64,000 bases of DNA from Tanytarsus gracilentus (taxonomy: Eukaryota; Arthropoda; Insecta; Diptera; Chironomidae): the NCBI GenBank assembly GCA_038502055.1, contig JAXRKN010000045.1, positions 8,545,501 to 8,609,500 of the forward strand, read 5' to 3'. This document shows, piece by piece, positions 33,841-46,352 of this stretch. The position numbers and the translations under genes were made by a program. The notes under the pieces are model-generated. The model made no database searches. It was not told the origin of the DNA and saw nothing but the letters and a program-made list of their open reading frames with translations. Position 1 is the stretch's first letter. Each line of letters starts with the position of its first letter.

Positions 33841-36800
33841 ATGAGCGTGGAAAACGCGGATGTCACTAACAATAGCGGCAATGTAAGTCTGAACACGGAG
33901 CTTCGTGAAAAAGCGTGAAAATTTTGCGATGGAAAAATTTTGCTTGAGAAATTTCTAATGTGAAGTGAATGCAGAATTTTTGTAATGGGGCATGGAGATA
34001 TAAGTCGCGCGTTATAGGTCAATAAAAAAGATGTTGAGTGATCTCTTTTGAGCCTTTTCAAGCACATCCAGCGAGCGTCTGGATGTGAGTTAAAATAAAG
34101 TGTTTAATGAACCTCTCTCGCTCGCCAAGTTGAGACCATAAGCAATAAATAGTGAGGTCAAAGAACTTTTCTGAATAAAGTGAATTTCCTATTGTGTTAG
34201 TTTTCATCCTCTAAATTCAACCATTTTCATCTCAATACCATTACTATCGTAATAATACTTGTATTTCTATTGCTATCACTGAACCTCAAGAGCCATGAGA
34301 TATTCAGCCGAAAAGTATTTGCTAAGAAATTCCCTTTTCTATTTCCGACGTACTTTCATTCTTTTCATTTTCGCTCTTACGTTCAAATCCCATCAACTCA
34401 ACTCAAACGTTCGTCAATTTTCGCGACTGTATTCTTTTCAATCACCTTTATATTTATTATTTTTGGAGGACGTCCCCATTTTTAATTTAACGTTATCCTA
34501 AAGTGCTTTTTTTCATATTGATGAGTATGTTATTCACTTTTAATTTCTATTCAAACGACGGCCATGCTTTCGATAGAGATTTGAAGTTTCTAGATGTTTT
34601 TTTTTCTACTTTATAATTGCTCCGTAAAAATTCCGATTGCAAAATAAAAATTTCCCTCAAAAAGTTAACTTGGTTCTAAGAAAATTAAAATTGCCATGAG
34701 CTGCGACTCACGCGTTATCTCTTTTTCTTGACCTATATTGAAATTGTAACGTGTACTTTTTATTCTTATGCGCTCCTCTCTATCAACCAAACTAGACCGT
34801 TTATATTCGCAAAGTGTTTTTTCTCTTCTTTGCGAAGCTCTTCTATGCTTTTTGTAAAAATTGCACTTTCTCTATCTCCACACACATAAAGTGATTTTTT
34901 CTTTCTCGCAAAAGAGTGAGCGAAAATTTCGGCATTTGCTTGACACATATATATTTTTTTTTCATTTTATTTAGCACGATTATAAAATGGTTAATGGTGA
35001 ACAACATACAAACGGCATGAGCAATGGACATCATAGCAGTAGCGATAAGCATAAGTCAAGTAGTCATAAATCGTCCAGCAAGGATAAGCATCGTGATAAA
35101 GATCGTGATAAGGAGAGATCGAAGGATCATAAGAGTTCAAAAAGCAGCCACCGGTAAGAAGTTCAAATTAAACTTACCGTTAATGTTATTAAATAAAATT
35201 ATTTTTTTATTATTCAGTGACAAGGAGCGAGATGGCGTAAAGCATTCAAGCAGCAATGGTGAGAAGCACAGTTCGTCAACGAGCAACCACAAGTCGTCAC
35301 ATAAGAGTAAAGATCGCGACAAGGACCGTGAGCATAAATCGTCGAGCGGTAAGGATCATAAGAGCTCATCGTCGACGGGTGACAAGCATAAAAGCTCAAG
35401 TAGCAGCGGCTTGAAGGAAAAGCATTCCAGCAGCAGCGGAAGTAAGCACAAAAGTAAGGACAAGGATCGCGACAAGGACCATAAGTCGTCTTCGACAAAG
35501 GATAAAGAGCGAAGTAGTGACAAGCACAAAAGTTCCAGCAGCGGAAATAAGCATAAAAGCAAAGACCGCGATAGAGATCGGGATAAGCATAAGAGCTCGT
35601 CTAGCAAGGATAACAACTCATCATCGCATAGTAAACCACCGCCACTTGTCGTCGACACTATTGACTCTAAATTTGATCTTATTCAACACGAGCTACAAAT
35701 TAAGGAAGAAGTAACTACCCGGAATCAAATTATCACAAATGACCGTCTCGAATTGTCACAAGCAAGCTCCTGTGACTATTCTCTCTCACAATTCAAGGAC
35801 GAATCACTGCCTCACATAAATCGAACTGTTAAATCCGAGAGTGATTCCGAAGAACAAGGAGCTAGTAATACATTTGTTGAATGTAAAGATGAGCCGGAAG
35901 ACTCGATGGATTTTGAAAATGAGGCAGCACACGAAGAGTCCGAAGAGGATATTCCACTTTCGAAGAGGAAAAAAGGTAATAATTTATAATTTTAAAGTTT
36001 ACATTTTATTTTAAATAATGTTGTTTAAATTTAGTTGAGTCTGATTCTGAAGATGAGGCGCCGTTAAGTGCTCGTAAGAAAGTTAAAACGGAGAAAAAGG
36101 ACAAAAAGAAGAAGCGTGTCAAGGAAGAGTCTGATTTTGATGAGGAGGAAGACGATGAATCGGATTATGGAAAGTCTAAGAAAAAGAAAATTAAACGCGA
36201 AGCTCCAACGACACCTGCAAAGGTAAAATTTTAAAAATAAAATAGGCAATCTTTTTCGAGGTTACCATGTTGTCGTGGATTTTCTCTACCTTATCAAAGT
36301 AGCCAGCTCAAAGATTTGCATATAGAAATTATATATTTTTAACTATTAAATGTTTTTTTTTATCTTAGAAAATGTCTGGCAAGAAGGTTAAAGATGAGCC
36401 CGAAAGTCCAACAAAACGCGGTGGCGGTAAAAAGAAAAAGCAAGAGGATGAACCAGAGGTTTGGAAGTGGTAAGTAGAATAATTGAGGTGACTTACAATG
36501 ACTATTGAACGACTATATATTCGTGCCTGTTGCAATGCTTCCCTTGTGTGTGTTTTGTTAATTATTTACTAACACAAATATGAGTATAAAGAAATTATAA
36601 ATTGAATGAATTAAAACCAATAATGATTAGGTGGGAGGAAGAAAAGAGGACCGATGGCACCAAGTGGAATTTCCTTGAGCACAAAGGACCAGTTTTTGCG
36701 CCGTTATACGAACCGCTTCCCGATAATGTCCATTTCGAGTACGACGGTAAGCGTATGAAGCTTTCGGAAGATGCTGAAGAGGTTGCTGGATTTTATGCTC

Positions 36801-38570
36801 GAATGTTGGAACACGACTACACCGCCAAGTCGGCGTTCAATGAAAATTTCTTCAAGGACTGGCGTAAAACGATGAATAAAAAAGAGCGAGAAACAATTTC
36901 AAACTTAAGCAAGTGCAACTTTCGCCCCATGCACGCCTACTTCCAAGAACAATCCGAAAAGAATCGTAATCGTACAAAAGAGGAGAAGTTAGCGCTCAAA
37001 GAGAAAAATGAGTCGCTTCTAAAAGAATATGGGTTCGCGATTATTGATGGGCACAAAGAAAAAATTGGGAACTTCCGTATTGAGCCACCTGGGTTGTTTC
37101 GTGGACGCGGCGATCATCCTAAAATGGGAATGCTCAAGAAACGTGTAATGCCTGAAGATATAATCATTAATTGCTCAAAGGGCAGTAAAGTTCCCGAACC
37201 GCCAAAGGGACATCGCTGGAAGGAGGTGCGGCATGACAATAGCGTCACATGGCTCGCATCGTGGACAGAAAATGTGCAAAATCAGGTAATTTAGAAAAAC
37301 AATTTTTTTAATAGCTCTATAATTAATGTTTTATATTTTGTAGGTTAAATACATCATGTTAAATCCAAGCTCAAAGATTAAGGGCGAAAAGGATCACGCA
37401 AAATATGAGACTGCGCGTCGACTTAAAGATAAGATTGACACGATCCGTGACAATTATACCGCAGACTTTAAATCGAAGGAGATGCGCATTCGTCAACGTG
37501 CCGTTGCTCTTTATTTCATTGACAAACTTGCGTTGAGAGCTGGAAATGAGAAAGATGAAGATCAAGCCGATACCGTTGGTTGTTGTTCATTGCGTTGTGA
37601 ACACGTTACGCTACAGGATGAGGCCTCGAGCGAGGATGTTCGACGATTTAAAGATGAGGGTAAAGACAATGTCATTATCTTTGATTTTCTCGGAAAAGAT
37701 TCCATTCGCTACTACAACGAAGTTCAAGTTGAAAAGCGTGTCTACAAGAATTTGCAATTGTTCAAAGAGAACAAGAAGAAAGACGATGATCTTTTTGATC
37801 GTCTCAACACGGCAATGTTGAATGAGCACTTGAAAGATCTCATGGAGGGTGAGCAATATTAGACTTCATTTATTGCATTAGAAATTAACATTATTTCTCT
37901 CTCTCTCTTAGGTCTCACGGCAAAAGTCTTTCGTACATACAATGCTTCAATTACACTCCAAAACCAATTAGACGAACTAACCGATTCCGATGCTTCAGTG
38001 CCGGAAAAATTATTGGCCTACAATCGTGCAAATCGTGCCGTTGCCATTTTGTGTAACCATCAGCGTGCCGTTCCGAAAACACACGACAAATCTATGGAAA
38101 ATCTACGTGAGAAGATTCGTGCGAAGAAGGAACAAATCAAAGACGTTCAACGTGAATTAAAAGTTTGTTAAAAAATATATTATGTTATTTACTAATCGCT
38201 AAAACGTGCATATTTTTTTAAAGGATATTAAGAGAGGCTCCGCTAAGGGCTCAATCGATAAGGAAAAGAAGAAGAAGCAGTTGGATCGATTGAAGGAGCA
38301 ATTAAGTAAGCTTGAAATCCAGGAAACTGACCGTGATGAGAATAAAACGATTGCATTAGGCACTTCCAAACTTAACTATTTGGATCCTAGAATTTCCGTT
38401 GCTTGGTAAGATTAAAATAACATCTGATAAAAACTATTAATTCCTAACACACTCATTACTTTTATAGGTGTAAGAAGCACGGCGTTCCAATAGAAAAGAT
38501 TTTCAACAAAACCCAACGTGATAAGTTCCGCTGGGCAATCGAGATGGCCGGTGAAGATTATCATTTTTAA
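33841..38570 (+). CDS. Top1: DNA topoisomerase I (type IB)
   Basis: Ten coding exons (33841-33882, 34975-35153, 35218-35975, 36035-36222, 36369-36469, 36631-37285, 37344-37848, 37912-38162, 38224-38405, 38468-38570) close in phase to 987 residues; fly Top1 is 972. The N-terminal domain (about 1-420) is His/Lys/Ser/Asp-rich with KHKSSSS-type repeats and acidic blocks, as in insect Top1. The conserved core begins WKWWEEEKRTDGTKW and includes FAPLYEPLP, WLASWTEN, LRAGNEKDEDQADTVGCCSLR and DFLGKDSIRYYN. A charged linker precedes the catalytic SKLNYLDPR, where Tyr945 forms the covalent 3'-phosphotyrosyl link; the protein ends GEDYHF. The enzyme relaxes supercoils during transcription and replication. 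The first exon (14 codons) is supported by phase only. Confidence 0.95.
33883..34974 (+). other. First intron of Top1 (1,092 bp)
   Basis: This intron is much longer than the others in the window (typically 50-150 bp). It runs from a gtaagt donor to a tttag acceptor and contains no coding signal. Long first introns often hold regulatory sites; none was identified. Confidence 0.7.
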
Positions 38571-39911
38571 ATCATCGCTATGATAAGACTCCTTTGAGAA
38601 GAAAGAGAGTTGAAGTAAATTTAAGTAATTAGAATTTTCAAATTTATGAGTTCCATATGCTCTGTTCTAATTTAGTTTCAATTCTCTTCTTTTTTTCCTA
38701 TTTGAGTTTCTCACATTATAAAAAATTTAATAACGTTAGATAAAAATGATTTGTAGCTATTAGTTCTATCCTCTTCATATCGAGACATAAAAAGTGCGTT
38801 AATAAGTTAGCATAATCGAGACATATTGTAAAATTCAAACCTGATTGAGAATATTTAAATTTTAAATATAAACACTTTTAATTTTCTCCCTGAAACCTTT
38901 TAAAATTGTATTAGAAATTTTTCATCATTTAGATTTAAGTTACATTCGCATTATATGCAAGAACTAATTGTAAACGATCACAAACCACCAACAGCAACAA
39001 CAATGGCATGCATGAGAAACATTTGGAAGAAATCATATATAGAACTATATAAAAAACTAAATCATATTCTTTAGGATAATAAATGTTTATTCAAATGGAT
39101 GAAATTTGAGTGAAAATTTCGTGAATAGATGAGAAAAAAAATTCTTTTTTTGTGTCGCTTAAGAAAAATTGTATGTATGGAAGAATCTAGATCTTATAAG
39201 GCGATGACTATTTGCGAGAATGGTCTAAATGGCAATACATAATTATTTTTGAAAATTGTTCTTGCGAAAGAAAACGTGTGAAGAGAATTGATTTTTAGTT
39301 AAATTCTTCAATATAATTTCAAATCGTAAGTTTTAGAATTTGATGAATGCGAGAGCAAGCTTTCTTCTAGGCAAGATATATTAGTTTATTGTTTAAAATA
39401 TTAGCTTTAAGTTTCATCACCATCCGTATGAAAATATAATTGAATGAAATAATCTTTACGATATTTTTTTGGAAAATTTCTTACAAAAAACTTGACACTG
39501 GCACTGTAAACTAATTAAAATTTTCGTAGATCATGTCCTTCGTCACACACAATCAATAAATGTATTAACTACAATCTAAACCCTTTTTCATCACTCCTTC
39601 CCCTCCTTATTCTGTCTATACTCAGTTACATGATCAACGATAAAAATTCATTCAATTATTTGATAAAAAAGGATGAGAAATTGATGATAAGGTAATTGAA
39701 ATCAACTTACTTGCTTGTATTCAATTTATTCATAAAAGTGAAAAATAAAAAATCAAGAAAAAATTATTAAAGACAAAAATGAGTTTGAGAAAGATTTTTT
39801 TGTTTGAAACTTGCAAGTTTTCTTTTTATTCAACATAAATTATTTTATTTTTTTGGTACAACGACGACATTAACATTACACAACAGATTAAAATAAATTC
39901 TCATCTCTCAG
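38571..39911. other. Tail-to-tail spacer of Top1 and the peroxidase gene
   Basis: 1.34 kb of AT-rich sequence with no open frame of interest. It holds the Top1 3' UTR, with AATAAA words near 39077 and 39553, and the peroxidase 3' UTR. Confidence 0.5.
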
Positions 39912-42531
39912 TTAATTCTTCCATGCCAAAAGATCGATTGATGGAAGCACATTTGCCTTACAATTGACAGGCTCATTTCCATGAAGATTTGATTGAATAA
40001 ATGCACGTGGTGATTGACTGGTGAGTGCAATTCCATCAGCATTGTCACAAATTAATCTTGCTAAATTTGACTTTTTAATTTCTCGCAATTGCTGCTCCGA
40101 AAAGTGTCCAGGATTAATATGTGGACTGTTCTCATAGAAATATCGATCGCCACGCTTGAGTCTCGAGAATTGATCGGCAATAATTTCTCTGAATGTTGGT
40201 CCTACAATTGCGCTGCTCTCGGCAGATTCCAAGAGTCCTCCAACAAATAAATCGATATCGCTCGGTGACTGATAGACTTTTTCTAATCTCTCGCCAATAA
40301 TCGGTCCAAATTCGTGGAAATTTTTAATCACTTTGTTGCCGCTAACAGCTAGATAGTCGTTGTATGGCCGGAGAGCCTCATCGCGACCTCGTTGAATGTT
40401 GAGCGACACTAAATCGAGACCGAAAGGATTTCCAGCACGAAAGAGGAATTTCGAGAGCTGCGAAATAAAAAATATTTGAAAAAAATTGTTAAAATTTCAA
40501 ATTAAAAAGTTACCCCAGACGTGACAGCATTATCGACAGTTTGCATCGGTTCGTGTGTCAATGTCCTCATGATTTCATCATAAAAATGCTTAAATCTAAA
40601 TCTACCGGGATTATTGAATGTGTCCGGCAGAGGAATGACCTCTTCAAGCTTATGATTAAATTCAACAAAAAGTTTTCCCTGAACTGTCGAATGTCCAAAA
40701 CGGAAAGCAGCTCCCGTAAACTCATTTGTCATGCTCGGATAAATTTCCTCATCATAATCGTTGCTATAGCCACTGGGAACACTAAAAAGTGAAAATCTCT
40801 GCATGGCTTCGTGGCCAATAATCAGTGGAAGCCATTCATTGTAAGTTATATGCTGTAATTCAGCAACAACAATGCGTCTCGCCTCTTGATAAATTGTGTC
40901 ATCGTCCCAATGTTGATTGATATGATGCAATTGTTCAGCAATGCGATTATGCTCGCGAGCAAATAGCAAGTGAACAGCCACGAGAGTTGCATGCTGATTA
41001 ACTCTGACATCGCCGGCCATGAAGCAAGCAGATCCATGCGCTACACAATCGTCAGCGTGTTGATTTAGAGGCAAAAGTTCTCGATTGAAATCCTTGAACA
41101 TTCTCAACTGACCATTCTTGAAGCTCCTCAAGTCTTGCATCATCTTATTGTCTGATCCATAAATTGCCGATCCATCGATGTAGTGAGTGACTTTTGAGAG
41201 TTGCTTCGCGTAGCCCATCTGACAATTGTGATCGGGTGCGATTGCAAGACGAACAAAGTTCATGCAGCGTTGATGAAATTGCTTGTAGAAAGGATCGTCT
41301 GGCTCGATGTTGATTGGCATGCATGAATAGTGGGACTTTTGTGGTGGAAGTGCTTGAGAGCCATCGGGCGTGCAACATTTCACTCGTTTACCATCGGGAA
41401 GTGTAATAGAGCCTGATTGTGTGAAATCATGTGAGAGAAATTGACCGAATTGCATGACCATAAGATTGAGATATGGATGAGGTCGATCGATGTCGGGAAA
41501 GAGAACTCTTGAAATAGTTCGAGCCTCCTTGAGTTTTCCACCCGCTGCCGATTTTTGTCTCGCTGACCAAATGCCATCTTCGTAGGCCGGCGGCAAAAGT
41601 CTTTCCATTGGAGTTTTAGCCGCACCCCAAGTCTCTCTGCCTTCACGATGATTGCATGTGCCATCAAATGAACGATATCGAGCATTGTAGTTGCACGATG
41701 GACGAACTGGACAGGTTTTAGAAAATGGCGACGAGTTGAAATTTGTATCATCAAATTTATTGAGTTGCGACTCATCGACACTCATCTGATGTTTGTCCTT
41801 AAACACTTTCGACGCCATAATTTGCTTCATGCCTTTTTTTAATAAAAATGTTTTTAATTGAATTTAAAAATATTTTAAAAACTAACCTGAGTTAACCAAA
41901 GAATTAACTTCCACTGCCTCAATCGGTCGGTGATTTCCAAAAACCATTTGGTGAAAGAAGTCAGGCTCGGAACCATGAAATTCGTCACTTTTTGACGGCA
42001 TTTGCTTTTGATTCATTTGTTCGTGCATGATAGAGTCAAACTCGTGTGTGGCTTCGTGGAAAATTTCATTCTCGCTCTCACGCATACTTGGCATTTTCTT
42101 CTTAACGAAATCTGATGTCGTGTGATTTTGCTTCGTTGTACAGCACAAGCCATGCGTTCTTCCGTTTCCAGGTAAATCACAAAGTTGAAGCTGCTTGGTT
42201 GCTCTCAAATGAGCCGGACATTGAATTGCAGGCACACATTGAGCCTCTTTCGCACATGGATCACATTTTTCAAAGGAAGTAACTGACATGGAATTTTTTT
42301 TAAATAAGAAGAATTTTTAAAATATTTCTTTTACTCACATTTAACTTGCGATGGAGTGAAACCCGGAAGCTTTGGATCGATTTTTATCGAGTCTAATTGC
42401 TTTTGAACTTCATTGGTGGACGAATCTTTAGCCTTATCGAGTTTATCTTTCGAATCATCCTTAAAAATCGAGAACGACCACGTGCTTGACGTGAAAATAA
42501 TTAAAATGACCATGCACGATAAAAATTTCAT
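39912..42531 (-). CDS. Secreted animal haem peroxidase with Cys-rich N-terminal module
   Basis: Four exons (42531-42339, 42282-41887, 41832-40514, 40457-39912) close in phase to 817 residues. A signal peptide (about 1-19) is followed by a Cys-rich module around 68-118 (KCDPCAKEAQCVP...LCDLPGNGRTHGLCC). The peroxidase domain starts near 225 with CPVRPSCNYNARYRSFDGTCNH. It carries the distal-His motif GQFLSHDFTQSG, the catalytic Arg region HNRIAEQL, and the proximal-His motif FRFGHSTVQGKLF, then NIQRGRDEALRPYNDY. These are all hallmarks of chorion-peroxidase and peroxinectin-like enzymes that oxidise tyrosine or phenols with hydrogen peroxide. Probable roles are cuticle or eggshell cross-linking or immunity, which cannot be separated here. 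No extracellular-matrix repeats are present, so it is not peroxidasin. Confidence 0.92.
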
Positions 42532-42806
42532 AGCTCTTGACTTTATTTGATTGATCCTTATGAAATTTTACTTAACTAAAGTGAATTAAACCTTTTAATA
42601 ACCTTAATAAAAACGATAAAATTTAATTAAACTGAGTGAGACGATCTTCACTTTTTGACTCGATCTCGATTGATTGCGATAAGAAGAAGAAGAAGTTACT
42701 AGTGAAGATTTTTGAAATGTGAGAATACGTTACAGATTTTCTTAAACACGAATTTAAAATTAATTTTTTAAATTTTCCCTGTCTGCACAATTAAAAAAAT
42801 CTTTAT

Positions 42807-44941
42807 TTAATTCTTTTGACATTTTTCGCTTTTAATTTGCTTGCGGACTTCCAAAAAGTAATTTAACTCTGCTTCACGTTGTTGGAAAAATGCTTGCGTG
42901 AAACGATAATGAAGAAGAAAATTAGCGAAATATTTTATCGGATCGGCGGGTTGATGAACGACAACAGCAGCAAGGCCTTTGCGTATGGCAGTTCCGACTG
43001 TCTCTTGTATGTATAAAATGTCATCGGGCTTGATTTTGTTATTTTGCTGGATATCTGAAAATTACGTGTTAAAACTTAAAAGCTTAAAAAAAGCACATCT
43101 TATGACTAAAATTGATAAACTCTTCGTTAAAAGCAACAAAATATTCACCGAAATTAAAAAGATCCTCAATTTTTTCCGATTCATCTTCAGCGATTGACTC
43201 CTCACTCGGTTCTGGCCATTTTCTCAATCCTCGTTCATCTGTCTCATAAGTTCCATCTTTAACTTTAATCCACTGACCGTTAACAAGTTTATATTCACTT
43301 GCCTCTGGATCTGCTTGATAATGTCGATCACCATGAATGTCAATAAAGTAGCAGCCATTTTCATCTTCAAAGAAATATTTTGTGTAAATTTTGCGGCATT
43401 CCGAGTCGAGATAAAATTCTCCCTTGTCATCGGTTCTGAGTGGAAAGCCATTTTTGATTTTCATACGATTGCCATCAACATCCAGTGAATATTCGGAAGA
43501 GTGTGGATAAATTTGATAAATTTTTTGCTTCTTTGAATTTACATAAAATCTTTCGCCATTTTCATCGCGGCAAAATTTTGCGGGTCTTGCGAGCAATTTC
43601 TCAAGTCTTTTTCGATTTTTTTCGAATTCTTGTTGCTTTCTTGCAATTTCTTTTTCATCGACAATGTCTTCTACTAGATCACAATGACACACTCGAAAAT
43701 CATCAACGATATCTGGTCCAAGAGAAAAAGCGAAACTTTGTGCTTGAATCACGAATTTATCGCGTGCTGACTCAATTTCTGATTGCTCTCTCTTAAAGCC
43801 AGATTTTACATCGTAAACTTCTTGCTCAAGGAGAACTTTAACATCCAGATCGTTGTCACCTTTAAAATTGCTCATCAATTTAATTTCCAGCGAAATTATT
43901 CTCAATTGAAATCGATGTAAATTTTTATCCATGAGTTTTTCTAAATCTTCAATTTGCGCCTCGAACTCGATCACCTTCAAAATGGCTTCCTGAAGCTTTC
44001 GTTTTTTCATGCAAATTTCCTGCTTGATTGTGAGCTTTTCATCTCGAAAGGACTCAATTTTCTCTTGCAACTGCTCCAAATTCGTCTCCAGCTTAGCTAT
44101 TGAGTCCACTCTTGTGTTGGGAGCTGAAGACTTTTTTACAAAAAAACAATCGGTTGAAGATTTTTTCGGTTCATCTTTTGCAGGTTCATCAACATAAATT
44201 CCATCACTACTCGTATCACTGTCACTCTGCGAGGGACATTTTCCCGATCGAACTTTCAACTTGCAGGGATTCATTTCGCGGATTTTGTCGGCAATAATTT
44301 GCGGATTTTGAAAAGATTCTTCGAGCAAAAATTCCAAGCTTTCGAAATTTTCTATCAACACCCGATTTGCATTGTCAACTGCGATTAGATTTGGAAAATT
44401 TCTTAAATTGTTCAAATAATTTTCGAAGCACTTGAGAAATTTCGTTAAGCGATAATCGATCACAAAAATGTGAGAAATTACGGTGAGCTTTTTTTTAATT
44501 TTGTTGATTGCGTCAACGGAAGAATTGAAGTATTTTTCGGCGAGTGATATTGAGCTGTTAAATATTTTTTTAAATAAATTTTTCTAACCTAAAATTTTTG
44601 ACTCACTTTTCAATCATGTCTGTAAGCATTTCCATCGACTCTTCAGCTGTCAAGTTATTGCAATCGGAAATTCTCATTTCAATTTCGCTCAGCACGTCAT
44701 TTTTCAATTCCTCTAAATCGCTAATTTCATTCCTCAACGAACTTTCATAATTTCTAAAGTTTGGACTGATATCGAAAATTAGAATGTCCTCAAACGACTC
44801 TTCCAAATCATCGACGGTACTAATGGCGTCAATGAACTCTTCGCATAATAAATATTTTTGGAATGCCATTAAATTTCGAATTCGTCCTCGTATCAACTTT
44901 TTTGCCTTACTGAACAATTGACATTCCAAAAATGGATTCAT
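42807..44941 (-). CDS. Coiled-coil protein with C-terminal DPY30 motif, probably axonemal
   Basis: Three exons (44941-44607, 44554-43107, 43054-42807) join in phase to 676 residues. The first half is acidic and helical, with a predicted coiled coil around 270-370. Next is a run of repeats rich in Asp-x-x-Gly and aromatic residues (DENGERFYVN, DVDGNRMKI, DENGCYFIDIHGDRHYQ, TDERGLRKW). The last exon encodes a DPY30-type dimerisation motif, ETVGTAIRKGLAAVVVHQPADPIKYFA. In other proteins this motif binds the AKAP-like helices of COMPASS or radial-spoke partners, so a flagellar role is suggested by analogy. The exon 2 donor (gtcata) is weak and chosen because it alone restores phase into the DPY30 exon. 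No named orthologue is recognised. Confidence 0.75.
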
Positions 44942-45177
44942 TGCTTGGTCTTTATCTTAAAAGAAATTCGCATGAGTGACGAAACTTTAAAATTTGCAGC
45001 GCGATTAGTTACATAAAAAAATTTAAAAATGTTTGCTTCGATTTAAATGATAACGAAAGAGCGTAAAACCGATCGAACGAGTTTAAATCTCTTATTTCTG
45101 AGAAGAAAATGTATTAATTAAGTAGAGATCGAGAGAGAAAAAAACTGTGCACAACAGTGTTTGGTTTTATTTTAATC

Positions 45178-46229
45178 ATGAAAGTCGCGAAGATTTTTTT
45201 AATTTTTTTGTATTGCTGCAATGTCACGGCTCGTGTTAAGAAGACTTTTGTTAAATTGCCGAAAGCTCGAGACGGAATTTGTGGACGGGCTTTAGATGAC
45301 TTTTTGCCATCGAGAATTGTCGGCGGAAAAAAAGCTCTTTTAGGGGAATTCCCATGGATGGCGATGTTTATTTACTTAAAGCGTAAAAAAATATTTTTTT
45401 AATCTTCAAATTCATCTTAAAAATTATTTCAGCGGGCAACAGTGCTGGTTCACATTGTGGTGGTTCCTTAATATCAACTCAACATGTACTTTCTGTGGCT
45501 CACTGTGTTGATCAAAGAAGTTTTCCTCGTATACTTGAAACCTCGGAGACTTGGATACTTTCAAAAGTTCGTCTGGGTGAATTTGACCTCGAAACTGATG
45601 TAGACTGCGACACTTTTAATAATTATCATTACTGTTCTTACTCTCCGATTGATTTTAATATTGCACAATATTTTATTCACGAATTTTATGTGCCGACAGA
45701 GGTGGGAAACCCCTTCGACATTGCAATAATTCATTTGAGTGAAACCGTAATATATACAAATTTTATAAAGCCGATTTGCTTACCGAACACTCACGAAGAC
45801 ATAGTAAATGTAGACTTTGGAGTAGTGACCGTTGCAGGTTTCGGAAGAACTGAAACGAGTAGTTATAGCACGAAAATTCTTAAAGCCGAAATTGATATCG
45901 TTGAACGTGAAACGTGCAGTGGTCAATATCGATTTCAAGGTCGTAAAATTTTCAACACTCAAATTTGTGCGAGTAGAGTCGACACTGACTCATGGTGAGT
46001 TCAAAAAAAATTAAATGATTGAAAACTAGAAAGAGTTTTTTAACCCTTTGTAAAAATCAGTGATGGCGATTCAGGAAATGCTCTAATTAAGCAGAACGAT
46101 ACAACGCGAGTCAGTTATCAAATCGGAATTGTGTCTTTTGGACCAAGAAGATGTGGCAAAGTCTATCCAGGAATTTATATAAACGTGATTGAATTTATTG
46201 ATTGGATACGAAATAAAGTCGAAACATGA
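45178..46229 (+). CDS. Secreted trypsin-like serine protease without CLIP domain
   Basis: Three exons (45178-45382, 45433-45994, 46061-46229) close in phase to 311 residues. The true ATG is at 45178; the open frame extends upstream only from a GTG. A signal peptide (1-18) and a short propeptide with one Cys (CGRAL) precede the activation site PSR/IVGG. The triad is His92 (SVAHC), Asp164 (FDIAII) and Ser260 (CDGDSGN). Asp254, six residues before the serine, predicts cleavage after Arg or Lys. The residue after GDSG is Asn instead of Gly. Clan S1 proteases like this act in haemolymph cascades. The next gene downstream is a related protease in the same orientation, suggesting tandem duplication. 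Confidence 0.9.
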
Positions 46230-46352
46230 GCCAAGAAGTTGTCTCTCCATTTTTATACTCACCATAATCTCATGATTCTCTCACTCTCGCGAATATTTTT
46301 TTTTGATTTATATAAAGATGATTTCTGCTCATTAGAACGCCAGTAGTCAGTC

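Noticed and set aside
35024..35215. Open frame rich in Ile/Val over the Top1 second exon and intron
   Set aside because: Shadow frame: the true reading is the Lys/Ser/His-rich Top1 N domain, supported by phase with exons on both sides.
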